64,000 nt of DNA from Clavaria fumosa (taxonomy: Eukaryota; Basidiomycota; Agaricomycetes; Agaricales; Clavariaceae): positions 4,320,501 through 4,384,500 of the forward strand of contig OX637795.1 of assembly GCA_951802425.1 (NCBI GenBank), in the 5' to 3' direction. The first letter of the stretch is position 1; each line of letters opens with the position of its first letter. The notes beneath the pieces are model-generated. The model was not told the origin of the DNA. It made no database searches and worked only from the letters and a program-made list of their open reading frames with translations. Positions 31,560 to 42,966 of this stretch are shown here, one piece after another. The translations under genes were made by a program, and so were the position numbers.

Positions 31560-33324
31560 GTCATTATCTCCTGCAGGATGAGAGAACACATGGGGGGTCA
31601 TGGGCAGTGAGGGGATGCATGATGAGGGCAGCAAGGGCGGTGAAGGGACACATGATGAGGGCAGCAGCGGTGGTGAGGGGATGCATGATGAGGACAGTGA
31701 GGGATGCATAATGAGAGAATGCACAACAAAGGATGCATGACGAGGGGACGTACGACGAGGGATGCATGACGAGGGCAATGGGGGTGGCAGGGGGATGCAT
31801 GACGAGCAACGAGGGATGCATGATGAGTGGCAAGGGCAACAGTGGCAGCGAGGGCAACGGCGGCGACGAGGGTGGCGAGGGCAGAGAGGGCAATGGCAGC
31901 GGCGAGGGCAGCGAGGGCAGCAGCGGCGGCGAGGGCGGCGAGGGCAGCAGCGGCGGCGAGGCCGGCGAGGGCAATGGTAGTGGCGAGGCCGGCGATGGGA
32001 TGTATGATGAGGGCGGTGAGGGAATGCATGACGAGGGCAGCGAGGGGTGGCGAGGGGATGCATGACGAGGAACACATGGCAAAGGGATGCATGATGACAA
32101 TGGCGAGGGGATGAATGATGAGAGAATGCACAACGAAGGATGCATGATGAGGGAACGTATGATGAGGGATGCATGACGAGGGATGCATGATGAGCAATGA
32201 GGGATGCATGATGAGCAATGAGGGATGCATGATGAGCAATGAGGGATGCATGATGAGCAACGAGGGATACATGATGAGGGCAGCGAGGGCAACGACAGCG
32301 GCGATGGCAGCGGGGACAGCGGCAGCGGTGAGAGCAGCGAGGGCAATGGTGGCGGCGAGGGCGGCGAGGGCAATGGCGGTGGCGAGAGCAGCGAGGGCAG
32401 CAGCGGTGGTGAGGGCAGCGAGGGCAATGGCGGTGGCAAGGGCAGCGAGGGCAATGGCGGTGGCGAGGGCAGCGAGGGCAATGGCGGTGGCGAGGGCAGC
32501 GAGGGCAATGGCGGTGGCGAGGGCAGCGAGGGCAACGGTGGCGGCGAGGGCAGCGGCGGCGGCGAGGGCAGCGAGGGCAATGGCAGTGGCGAGGGCGGCA
32601 ACGGGATGTATGATGAGGGCGGCGAGGGAATGCATGACAAGGGTGGCGAAGGGATGCATGATGAGGACGGCAAGAGGATGCATGATGAGAGAATGCACAA
32701 TGAAGGATGCATGATGAGGGAACATACGATGAAGGATGCATGACGAGGGCAGTAGGGATGGCGAGAGGATGCATGACAAGGGCAGTGAGGGGATGCATGA
32801 CGAGGACGGTGAGGGATGCATGACGAGGATGGTGAGGGATGCATGACAAGGACGACGAGCGGATGCATGACGAGGATGACGAGGGGATGCATGATGAGGA
32901 CGGTGAGGGGATGCATGACGAGGACGGCGAGGGGATGCATGATGACCAATGAGGGATGCATGACAAGGATGGTAGGGGGATGCATGACAAGGACGGCGAG
33001 GGGATGCATGATGAGGCAACGTACGATGAAGGATGCATGATGAGGGCAGTAGGGGTGGCGAGAGGATGCATGACGAGGGCAGCAAGAGGATGCATGACGA
33101 GGGCAGCAAGAGGATGCATGATGAGGATGGCGAGGGGATGCATGACAAGGACAGTGAGAGATGCATGATGAGTGACGAGGGATGCATGATGAGCGCAATG
33201 AGGGATGCATGACAAGGACGGCGGAGGGATGCATTGCACACGGTAGTGGCAGTGTACGGTAGTTAGCAAAAATCATGCATTATTGACCTACGGTAGTTAG
33301 CGTATATAATGCATAGAATTGCTC
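31560..33324 (-). repeat. Right inverted terminus of KDZ element, ATGCAT minisatellite
   Basis: Reverse-complement counterpart of 9141-11265, with units such as GAGGGATGCATGATGAG. It is ~350 bp shorter than the left arm, and blocks present on one side are missing or rearranged on the other. The outer ~100 bp is nearly identical to the left end. It starts ~60 bp after the transposase stop. Confidence 0.85.
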
Positions 33325-33632
33325 GCATCGCCTGTGATGACGATACCATCCGATGATCCCAGCACGATCATGGCGGTGCAAGGGCTCTCTGGGCAGCACG
33401 CGCAGGTGTGGTCGGCCGACCCGTCGCTCTTCGTGCAGCACCATGACCACCGCTCGCCTCGCTCTGAGCCTTACCAAGTTTCTGGATCGTGGATCCTGGG
33501 CCGCTCGGACACGAAGGTGTGTCGGATACCTCTACCAATGGCGGAGCCCCAGAAAAGATGGCGGTGTGGGAGAACAAGATTGCGATTGTCCTAGGCAGTG
33601 GGCGAATCACCGTCATCCATATACCTTCATAA
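33325..33632 (+). pseudogene. WD40-repeat protein, 3' end, separated by the KDZ transposon
   Basis: Reads SPVMTIPSDDPSTIMAVQGL, HAQVWSADPSLFVQHHDH and SGSWILGRSDTKVCRIPL in one frame. It finishes in another frame with GGAPEKMAVWENKIAIVLGS then GRITVIHIPS and the stop at 33630-33632. The G-WILG...IP pattern is the usual last blade of mushroom WD40 proteins. It continues the gene broken at 9140. The frame change near 33530 means the gene was not functional, or was damaged after splitting. Confidence 0.6.
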
Positions 33633-33858
33633 GGTTGCATTTATCTAACTGTCCATCCCTTTAAAGACATGCTTTTCCCTTTCTCTGCATGGGTAACTTT
33701 GGACCTGTTATTGTTTGACTTTTCTATACCTCCAATCTAATGAACATCTATCCCTGTTGTCATTTGGATAGGTTGCACGAGCCTGGCTGTGTAACCTATC
33801 ATGTAAATAGGGCCAAATGAAAGTACAGCCAGCTGTATTTGACTGCTTTCCCCACACC
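33633..33858. other. Spacer between WD40 end and foldback element
   Basis: No gene or repeat recognised. Confidence 0.4.
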
Positions 33859-33879
33859 ATATTGGCCATGTATAGTGTA

Positions 33880-34249
33880 CACCCCACCATATCTTCAGCT
33901 CTAATATGGTAGGCTCCACACCATATGGCCATGTATAGTGTTCACTTCACCATATCTTCAGCTCTAATATGGTAGGCTCCACACCATTTTGACTCAAGGT
34001 GGAAATATGGTAGGCTCCACACCATATCAACTCAAGGTGGAAATATGGTGGGCTCTACACCATTTTGACTCAAGGCACAAATATGGTGGGCTCTACACCA
34101 TATCAACTCAAGGTGGAAATATGGTGGGCTCTACACCATTTTGACTCAAGGCACAAATATGGTGGGCTCTACACCATATCAACTCAAGGTGGAAATATGG
34201 TGGGCTCTACACCATTTTGGCTCAAGGTGGAAATATGGTGGGCTCTACA
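33880..34249. repeat. Foldback left-arm minisatellite
   Basis: Units of ~35 bp: GGAAATATGGTGGGCTCTAC plus ACCATTTTGACTCAAGGT, with alternating CACCATATCAACTCAAGG. The E-element target site CTACA is part of this unit. Confidence 0.85.
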
Positions 34250-34840
34250 TGTTACAGCTCACTACTTGATGGATCCAGGGCAGACTAGCTGGGCTGGGTG
34301 AAGAGAGGGAGGGTAATATTGCGAGAATAACAAGTCTAGAGAATACATGACATGCGTCTACCTGTATATATACTAAGTCGCAATGATAAGGTAACTATGT
34401 AAATACAATGGACTGAGGGAAAGGTGGCGACGGTAGGGAGGAGAGCGGCGTGTCAAGGGAATGATCACGTGGTTGCGAAGGCGGGAACAAGGTTGTGAAG
34501 GCAGGGTTGGCAGGGCGATGGGATATTAGCCAGGAGTATAAGGGCGCTAGGGGGACGGGATAGCGGTAACGAAGGGAGGGAACAAAGAAGGAACCAGATT
34601 AGGCTTAATGCTGATGGAGTCAAGGCAACAGATGTCAGATGTTGACAGGATGATGGCATCCCGCATAGACATCCCATCACAAATATGGGCTGTCCTCTTG
34701 GTAAGGGTCACGTGACTGGGCGCTTGTAGGTCACGTGATCGTAGAGGGTCTATGAGCGCTAGTGCCAAGGTTGCGAGTGTCCAGTGAAGGTCGCTGGGTG
34801 CTAAAGGTCACGGTCCGTCACGTGCTTATGTACCGTAACA
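34250..34840 (-). repeat. 3' LTR of gypsy E
   Basis: 591 bp, TG...CA. Contains a TATATATAC box in the reverse orientation near 34365 and two GTCACGTGA-type E-box motifs near 34710-34740. Confidence 0.9.
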
Positions 34841-35160
34841 TAGCCTCCCCCCTAAGATTGAGCTTCCTGAGCAATCTCAAAGTCGCGTATGGCTTCCTGT
34901 GCATCCTTGAGATTTTGACAGGCTCCCAGGTATCGTCCTCCAGAGGGTAACCTGTCCACCGTACCAAGTATTGCACTTGTCTTCTGCGTTTTTGTTTTGC
35001 ACGGACGAACTCTACCTCGTACTGAGGCTCACTGTCGATCTCCATGCTTTCGGGACGCTCGGGGTGGTCGGGGCCAGGGGTGGATAGGGTGAGGAGTGAC
35101 TCGTGGAAAACTGGGTGTATCTGCCAATGTTGCGGTAGCTCGAGTTCGTAGGCAGTGGCG
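34818..35160 (-). pseudogene. Gypsy E integrase C-terminus with chromodomain
   Basis: Reads ATAYELELPQHWQIHPVFHE (integrase C-terminal SH3-like region), then a chromodomain: YEVEFVRAKQKRRRQVQYLV, RWTGYPLEDDTWEP, and a basic helix. The stop lies inside the LTR. Chromodomains of this class bind modified histone H3 and steer integration into heterochromatin. Upstream the frame is broken by the G insertion and a stop. Confidence 0.82.
34841..34855 (-). other. Polypurine tract of gypsy E
   Basis: On the minus strand CTTAGGGGGGAGGCTA directly precedes the 3' LTR. Confidence 0.75.
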
Positions 35161-35173
35161 CCTCATTTCGCAA

Positions 35174-36092
35174 TGTAAGGATAATACGTGGTTTAAACAA
35201 GGAAACTTAACAGATATCGACTATCCGGATATTTTGGGATCCAAGGCAATTACATCCGATATGATCCGATAACAATCCGACACCGTCCGATAACGTCTGA
35301 AAAATGTCCAATACTTATCCGACATCGGACCCTCCAGTCTCCGATCCCCCGTGATGATCACAACCCGCAGGTCACACACACCACCCATACCCCTCTATTT
35401 CATCACTCCAGCATGGTCAGCGCTCGACATACTCACTATTTCATTCCCCTTCCTTTATTTCATATACCATGCTGTAAATTTCATATTGTGATCCCTTTCA
35501 ACCATCCGATCATTGAAACATTTCAAACCCTTTGCAGTGCTTTGCCCATTGTTCCTAGTACCCCTTTGCTGTACCAGCCTCACTTTCCTTCATTTTACGA
35601 GCGGTCTGGACATATGCTAGTTATTGGACATTTCATCCCTCCGAACCGCATGACTCACTTATGAATTATGGCCCTTATATGACCTTGTACACAATACCGC
35701 ATTGCCTTCTGTAGCTTCCAGAGATTTCCGTAGGATCGGATTTGCTGTACTTAGAAAATTGTACATAAGTATGTACCGGACTCTATGGAAATCCAGCTTT
35801 TTGAATGTCCACATTGTGCTGTGATCTTTAGCAAGCTCACCCCTCATCGTACCTATTGTTCCGCTGGCCTTCGTCATCGCTGGCCCCCTCAAACCTTCGA
35901 TCCGAACATTGGACTCTATCGGATCCAATACCAGATACTCCGGACAGCATATATTTTCATTCCCTGAACTTTCTGCACTCAACCTCTACATCCTCCAAGG
36001 TTCTGTCTAGTGTTCCCATTGTGTAATAAGACCCCCTGAAGAACCTGGCCACGAACATCTATTTGCAGCCAACACCTGTACAGCCTACTACA
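35174..36092 (+). repeat. 5' LTR of gypsy G
   Basis: 919 bp. Compared with the 3' LTR, most differences I checked in the first 250 bp are CG versus TG or CA. Confidence 0.88.
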
Positions 36093-36096
36093 ATTT

Positions 36097-36113
36097 TGGA
36101 GCCCACTGCAAGG
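36097..36113 (+). other. Primer-binding site of gypsy G
   Basis: TTGGAGCCCACTGCAAG, 4 bp after the LTR, contains TGG complementary to a tRNA CCA end. The tRNA was not identified. Confidence 0.55.
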
Positions 36114-36472
36114 GGGTCATAACAACATCTTCACTACAGCCTTCGAGGATTCCCAGAGGCTCCTCCGCTTTCCAGCCTCGACGCTCCAAACACCTGAGAA
36201 CTCGAAACCTGAATCTGATCACAGAACCACCACATTCCAGACCTCCTAGAGAAGTAATTGAAACTTCCCACTTTCTTCCATCAGACATTCCCAGTATTTC
36301 ATCCATTGTTTACTCCCACACAAGCTTCGCCACCCCGGTCACCACATTACCACAGATCTTCGGAGAACCACTTACACCGCTCCCCTTCGAATCAAGCATC
36401 CTTCACTTCCCACCAGAAACACCTCAGAATTCACCGGACAAAGTTCACCTACCACCTTACGCACCAATACAA

Positions 36473-37771
36473 ATGGCTAATCAACCAAGATATCCGCTCT
36501 GTGGCGCCCACGGGGCCCCTGCCTTTGACGGAGTACTGACGCACCTTAACCAGTACTTCGAGGACATCGACATCATGCTAACCAGCATTAATCCAGACGT
36601 TCCAGAGACCGATTTAATTCAGTATGCAAAGCATTACCTCGACACCGATACATGTCTCCTTTGGGAGACTCTCACACCCGACCCGCACCCAGAATGGACT
36701 TGAGATACCTTCAAAGTGGCTGTCCGATGCCTTTATCCAGGTTCCGATGGCAACCATTTGTTTTCTGTCGCCGATTTGGACTGTTTCATATCAGACTCGG
36801 CCCAAAAAGGAGTTTACACATGCGCAGGACACGGAGAGTATTACCAGGACTTTCTTCGGATCACCTTGCATCTGATCAGTTCACAACGTATGTCCACCAA
36901 TGATAGGAACCGGCTTTACATCCTCAGATTTGGGGGTCGTACTAGGTGCTGGATCAAGAGCTGGCTTGCTATTATACTTCCGAATCACCATCCGGAAGAC
37001 CCATACCTGATGAATGAGGTTCACGCCACAGCCGAGTTCCTGCTCTCCTCAACGTCCCCACACTCCATGACAACCGATCAATTCTCCAGACCCATCTGAT
37101 TCGCATCCGCAGCCCCCGGGAGGGAACTGAAACCAATAATCAAGAAGGAAGAACTCGACATGTCCACGGCCTTGGCAACATTTGCTTCTACAATGGCTCA
37201 CCTGGAATCAATTTTATCAGCTCAGTCTCTCGAACCAGCAAAACGTTCTGCTGCTCGGACCACGAATTCCCCTACAAATCGGATGTGTAATTTCTGTTTG
37301 GAACTAGGTCATTTTGTTAGTGCCTGTCCGAAAGCTCTCGAATCCATCAAGTCCAGTAAATGTATACGAAACACCGAAGGCAGGATTTGCCTTCCCTCTG
37401 GATGATACTTGCCAGGTACCATTGTGGGGAACAACCTATCAGAGCGCTTTGACAAGTATTACGCTACCTACCAATCTCAGAATACGCAGCCGGTGACTAC
37501 CGTGGTATTTGAAGCACAGCCTACCAGATCATCCGGTGATCCCATGGATATGGAAGACGATTCGGACAAGGAAGATAGCAAGAGGATTGCCCTGGAAAAT
37601 ATGGCTCACACCTTTGCAAACAATGTGGCAAAGAAAATAGACAAGGGCAAAAGGAAAGCGCCCGCACCCCAGAATAATGATCCACAGCCATCTAGGTTAC
37701 CTCCTCCGCCCGCCGTTGTCATTACCCCGCCTCCGGTCATGCGCCCATCGAAGCTGGAAAGAATCGAATGA
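36473..37771 (+). pseudogene. Gypsy G Gag relic with zinc knuckle
   Basis: Starts MANQPRYPLCGAHGAPAFDG and has the Gag-like LYPGSDG and VADLDCFISD parts in several frames. A zinc knuckle CNFCLELGHFVSAC (C-x2-C-x4-H-x4-C) lies at about 37289-37330, then a charged linker to 37771. At least one stop (near 36702) and frame changes make it inactive. Confidence 0.75.
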
Positions 37772-38458
37772 GCCGACATCCAGTATCATTACCAAGCTCC
37801 CATTGAGAATCCGGTAACCATTCAACAAGTCTTTGATCGTGCACTCAATACACCTCGTGAACTACTCGCCATTTCCGGAGATGTCCACAAAAAGATGAAG
37901 GATATGGTTACCACCCGCCGTGTTCTGGTCACTGCTTCCCTCGTACAGGATACGCTCTACACAAATATTACTGCTCTGGACACCTCCGATCTCATTGTGG
38001 CAGTCGATGCCGCTCCGCTCTGCATCATAGAAGGCATGTTGGATGGTCGGATCGCAGCGGAGTGTCTTCTCGACCAGGGTAGCTCTATTGTAGCAATGAG
38101 GTGAGATGTTTGGAAAAAGCTCGGCAATCCGCTGCACTCAGAATGAGTAATCCATATGGAATCATCCCATGGCACCATCGCTCCAATGCTCAGACTCATT
38201 AAGAACTTTCCATTGCAGATCGGTCCGTGCACGTTTCACATTCAGATGCAAGTAGCAGACACGCTGCCTTGCGAGGTTCTCGTTGGACGACCATTCTTTA
38301 TGCTAACCGGCTCTCAGACAATTGACCATCCCCATGGAGCCCAGGATCTCATTCTAAACGATCTGAACACAGGAGAACGAATCATAGTGCCAACAAAAGA
38401 GCGAATCCCGGTCCGCAAAACATTGAATAACAAGAAACCACATCCAGATTTTTGATGG
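37772..38458 (+). pseudogene. Gypsy G aspartic protease relic
   Basis: The active-site segment AAECLLDQGSSIVAMR (Asp in DQGS) is near 38055-38103, followed at once by TGA where relatives have arginine. A downstream part reads LPCEVLVGRPFFMLTGSQTI, the second protease lobe. Confidence 0.75.
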
Positions 38459-40170
38459 CTGGAGCCTTGAATATCCGCAAACCCACGGACTCACCTCCGA
38501 TCAATGCGGACATGGAAACTATACCCAAATACGAGACTCCAGCCATCTTTTCCACTTCCATTCAGAATTCCTCATCATCTTCTTTTGTAAATCTAGCCCC
38601 TCTCGATCCCATTCCTTGTATCAGTGTCTTGGACATTTCTCTCGATTCTGTTAATTCCCCGGTCGCTATCGAATATGAACCGATGTGTCTGAAGATCGCA
38701 TACCCCCTGTACAACAATACCTCTGAAATGAATTTCCCATCTACAGATGCCATTTTGCCAGTTTACCTAGGAAAGAAATACAAGAAGGTAGTGAACCACG
38801 TCAATCCGATCAAAGCAACAGTTCCCGAAGAATTCTGGATTGTCTGATGATGGCATCCGGACCCACTAGCCAATATACTGACACTTCCAACACACCCACC
38901 CGATTTCACCCCTGGTCTCCGATATACTCAAGACCGGAAACAAGCACATGATGCAAACCCCACCAGATTTTTATGGCCAGAGGAAGAAAAACTCGTTCAC
39001 CATCTTATTAAAGCCCAGGAAGATGCCTTCGCTTGGACGGAGAAACGGCTCACTTGCATCCCGATGGGATACACAAACACGATGCAAATTATGCATGGAG
39101 ACATCATGCATATCTTGCAAGACGAAATTCCGCACGTAACCATTCCATTTGTAGACGATGTAGTGATCAAGGGCCCGGAAACCCGATACGAGCTTCCGGA
39201 CAGCACTTACAAGACGATTCCGGAGAATCTGCAAATATGGCGGTTCGTTTGGGAACATTTGAATAATGTCAACCGGGTGCTCCAATGAGTCAAGATAGTC
39301 GGAGGAACCTTTAATGGCAAGAAAACGACAATCTGCACCCCCGAAACAATCATTACCAGACACACGTGCACATATGAAGGGCAAGTTCTGGATGCTTCCA
39401 ATGTTCAACGCATCCGAGACTGGCCTCCGTGCGAAACACTTACCAATGTCCGATCATTTTTAGGTGTTTGCAGACTGCTCCGGATGTTCATTAAAAACTA
39501 TGCCGTACTTGCCCGACCACTCGTAAGTCTAACTCACAAAGACGTTCCATTTAAATTTGAAGAAGAAGAGCAAAACTCAATGGCCCGACTTAAAAACGCA
39601 ATAGTCAACTCATCCGCCATTTGACTGATCGATTACCACTCTGGACGGCCCGTAATTATAGCCATTGACTCATCCAACATTGCTGTCGGCTTTGCGCTAT
39701 TTCAAATCAGAGAAGATGGAATCCGGTACCCATCTAGGTTCGGTTCGATTACCTGGAACAAGCGCGAGGCCCGATACTCTCAAGCAAAAATCGAGTTATA
39801 TGGACTCTTCCATGCCCTTCAGTCATACTGAATCTACCTTGTCAGCCTTCCGAAATTCACCATCGAAATGGATGCCAAATTTATTCAGGGTATGCTAAAC
39901 AATCCGGACATTCAACCAAACGCTGCCATGAATCGATGGATTACTGGTATACTGCTTTTCGATTTCGACCTTGTTCACATCCCTGCAGATAAACATACCG
40001 GAGCCGACAGATTATCACGCCGACGTGCCGCAGATAGTGAAGAAGACACTGAGTCTGAAGATCACGAAGAATGGATCGATCGGAGCTATGTCTTTGCCAT
40101 TGAATGCATGAACCGAGCACCGGAATCTTCCTATCTATCCGAGGCGCAGCCCCCTGGCACTGCTCATACT
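38459..40170 (+). pseudogene. Gypsy G reverse transcriptase-RNase H relic with internal deletion
   Basis: A linker (PPDFTPGLRYTQDRKQAHDA) leads into AFAWTEKRLTC, and then directly into IPMGYTNTMQIMHGDIMHIL and IPFVDDVVIKGP. In relatives about 190 residues, including the fingers and the first catalytic aspartate of RT, lie between these two parts, so they are deleted. The rest follows in order: VGGTFNGKKTTICTPE, NVRSFLGVCRLLRMFIKNYA, RNase H with AIDSSNIAVGFALFQI and the tether to ADRLSRRR. Three internal stops, at least two of them TGA at expected arginine positions. Confidence 0.82.
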
Positions 40171-40269
40171 GGCTTCCAAGCTTACACAGGATCGATGCTA
40201 CTCAATTTGATGGATCCATCCGATGATTCACTGGCATCTAAACAATCTTCTGCCATTCCTATCCCTCGG

Positions 40270-41110
40270 TCCGATGTGGCAAACAAAAGAAACGACCAAC
40301 TCCGCAAAATCGAATCTCCACCTCCGCAGCCGCCACCTCGACCGCATGCAGCTCCGCAACGTCCGGCGATACCATTGTTGTTGCCGCCGCCACTGCGGCG
40401 GGCTCCTCCGCTCCTGTCGTTGCTGTTGCTGCTACCGTCGCCCCGCCGTTGTCCTCGCTGTCACTAATCACAATGAGGCACGCCTGGGCAAGGCGCGCCC
40501 TCTTCTCGGCAGCACTTGCCGCCTCTGTCCGCCTCTCCTCCGCCTCCGCCTCCGCTGCGGCCCTCTCTATGGCCGCCCTCTCCTCCTCCGCACGCTCCTG
40601 TTCGGCTTTGGCCTCCTCCTGTTTCCTCGCCCGCTCAGCAGTCCATTCGTCCCTGCGGAGTTTTCGCCATTTCTTGAGCCTTCACGCAACGAGGACGAGT
40701 CCCTCGTCCACTTCCACGTCATCGTCAATTGCCGCAATGTAGCCGGCAAGAAAATCATCCTAAAACCTGTCAGTGCGATGTGAAAAGGAAACAAAGAAAC
40801 ATCACGTACCGCATCACCCCCGTACATCTGCACCCATTCCGCGTACTCACTGTCCTGCCCCTGCTCTGGCAACGCTTCACCCAGCGCCATGGCCCGTGCC
40901 TCCGTCATTGTCTGGGCCACGTTCCGGAAAACGAGAGTGTCGAAGTTTTCCTTTTTTTTTGGATGGTTGATGTGTTGCTGTTATTGGAGAAGACACAAGC
41001 ACATGTTTGGACCTATGTGCACCCACACAACGCGTACTTCACGATCAACAAACGATTATTTGGCCTTGTTTGGTTGCAACCAAGGGCAGTTGCATTTTCA
41101 GCCCCTGGGA
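40270..41110 (-). pseudogene. Two-exon gene fragment lying antisense inside gypsy G
   Basis: On the minus strand: NFDTLVFRNVAQTMTEARAM...WVQMYGGDA to about 40810, an intron GTACGTGATG...TTTTAG, then DDFLAGYIAAIDDDVEVDEG, a TGA, and a long Glu/Ala/Arg-rich coiled coil (RARKQEEAKAEQERAEEERA) ending in an acidic segment (ISDSEDN) and Ala/Thr-rich tail. The family is unknown. The intron shows this was a host-type gene and not retroelement pol. Its placement between RNase H and the 3' LTR suggests capture or insertion. Confidence 0.5.
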
Positions 41111-41113
41111 GAA

Positions 41114-42962
41114 TGTAAGGATAATACGTGGTTTAAACAAGGAAATTTAACAGATATCGACTATCCAGATATTTTGGGATCCAAGGCAATCACGTCCGAT
41201 ACGATCCGATAATGTCCGAAAAATGTCCGATACTTATCTGACATCAGACCCTCCGGTCTCCGATCCCCCATGATGATCACAACCCACAGGTCACACACAC
41301 TGCCCATACCCCTCTATTTCATCACTCCAGCATGGTCAGCGCTCGACATACTCACTATTTCATTCCCCTTCCTTTATTTCATATACCATGCTGTAAATTT
41401 CATATTGTGATCCCTTTCAACCATCCGATCATTGAAACATTTCAAACCCTTTGCAGTGCTTTGCCCATTGTTCCTAGTACCCCTTTGCTGTACCAGCCTC
41501 ACTTTCCTTCATTTTACGAGTGGTCCAGACATATGCTAGTTATCGGACATTTCATCCCTCCGAACCACATGACTCACTTATGAATTATGGCCCTTATATG
41601 ACCTTGTACACGACACCGCATTGTCTTCTGTAGCTTCCAGAGATTTCCGTAGGATCGGATTTGCTGTACTTAGAAAATTGTACATAAGTATGTACCGGAC
41701 TCTATGGAAATCCAGCTTTTTGAATGTCCACATTGTGCTGTGATCAAGCTCACCCCTCGTCATACCTATTGTTCCGCTGGCCTTCGTCGTCGCCAGCCCC
41801 CTCGAACCTTCGATCCGAACATTGGACTCTATCGGATCCGATACCAGATACTCCGGACAGTGTATATTTTCATTCCCTGAACTTTCTGCACTCAACCTCT
41901 ACATCCTCCAAGGTTCTGTCTAGTGTTCCCATTGTGTAATAAGACCCCCTGAAGAACCCGGCCACTGTAAGGATAATATACGGTCTGACTATGGAAACAC
42001 AGCAGATATCGACTATCCGAACACTCTGGGATTCAAGTCATTCACCTCCGATAAGGATCCGATACTGTCCGATAACGTCCGGCACATCCGACAAGTCCCG
42101 GATATCGGACTCCTCGGTCTCGAATCCCTCGTGGCGATCACAGCCTGCTGCTCACACACACCGCCCCCACCTTTCTATTTCATCACCACAGCATGGTCAG
42201 CGCTCGAGATAATCACTATTTCATTTTCCTTCATTTATTTCATATATACCATGCTGTAAATTTCATATTGTGTTCCCTTTCAGATGTCTGTTGATTTCAA
42301 CGTCTTAAACCCTCTGTAGCACCTCGTCCATTGTTCCCAGCGCTCCTTTGCTGTATGCCATACATTTTCCTTCATTTCACGAGCAGTCTGCAGGTACGCT
42401 GATCATCGGACACTTCATTCCTCTGAACTGCATGACTCCTTTATGATTTATGACCTCCATATGACTCTGTACGCAATACCACATTCTCCTCCATAACCTC
42501 CAGAGATTTCCGTAGAACCAGATTTGCTGTACTTAGGAAAATGTACTTAAGTATGCACTGGACTCTATGGAAAACAAGCTTTTGGACCGTCATCCTCTTG
42601 TTGTGACTTTCAATAAGCTTGCCCTTCATCATACCCTTTGAACCGCTGGCCTTCGTCGACGCCGGCCTCTCACATTCTTAATCCAGATATCGGACTCTAT
42701 CGGACCCGATACCGGATACTTCGGACAGCGTATATTTTCATTCTTTGAACCCTTTTGCATTCATCCTCTATATCCTCAGAGGTTCTGTTTAGTGTTTCTG
42801 ACATGTTACAAGACCCCCTGAAGAACCAGGCCGTGAACACTTGTTTGCAGCCAACACCAGATCAGCCTACTACACTGTGAACACTTGTTTGCAGCCAACA
42901 CCAGATCAGCCTACTACACCGCGAACATCTATTTGCAGCCAACACCTGTACAGCCTACTACA
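41114..42962 (+). repeat. 3' LTR of gypsy G, opened by a second LTR
   Basis: 41114-41965 matches the 5' LTR up to CCGGCCAC, and 42923-42962 supplies the remaining end (GAACATCTATTTGCAGCC...CTACTACA). The gap is filled by a related LTR. Confidence 0.85.
41966..42918 (+). repeat. Solo LTR of the G family nested in the G 3' LTR
   Basis: Starts TGTAAGGATAATATACGG and ends CTACTACA; diverged from the G LTR. Its last 44 bp are tandemly duplicated (ends at 42874 and 42918). Flanks CCAC (41962-41965) and CCGC (42919-42922) fit a 4-bp duplication with one later CG/CA change, matching the 4-bp GCAA of the host element. Confidence 0.8.
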
Positions 42963-42966
42963 GCAA

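Larger units (their letters stand above)
9141..33324 (+). mobile_element. KDZ-type DNA transposon, ~24 kb, with nested 12.9-kb insertion
   Basis: The element is bounded by matching inverted termini: GAGCGATTCTATGCATTATA at 9141 and its near-exact reverse complement ending at 33324. It contains a KDZ transposase gene. The flanks on both sides are parts of a WD40 gene, which marks the element as an insertion. Candidate duplication: GC (left flank AAATGC, right flank GCATCG). This is only 2 bp and not conclusive; an 8-bp duplication, reported for Zisupton, is not evident. Without the inner element at 16142-29010 it would be about 11.3 kb. Gene content: a conserved unknown on the minus strand, an RNase H1 N-domain protein and the transposase. 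Confidence 0.82.
35174..42962 (+). mobile_element. Ty3/gypsy element (G), plus strand, GCAA duplication
   Basis: The LTR at 35174-36092 and the compound LTR 41114-42962 start TGTAAGGATAATACGTGG and end CAGCCTACTACA. TSD GCAA at 35170-35173 and 42963-42966. It has a tRNA-type primer site after the 5' LTR and Gag/Pol relics on the plus strand. It sits between the integrase core and the chromodomain of element E. Heavily decayed. Confidence 0.88.

Noticed and set aside
31470..33276. Long reading frames of 550-600 codons on the minus strand
   Set aside because: Same repeat array as above, inverted. No domain or codon bias.
34065..34301. Short repeat protein (GGLYTI..GNMVGSTPF type)
   Set aside because: Product of the ~35-bp foldback minisatellite; the inverted arm gives similar frames.
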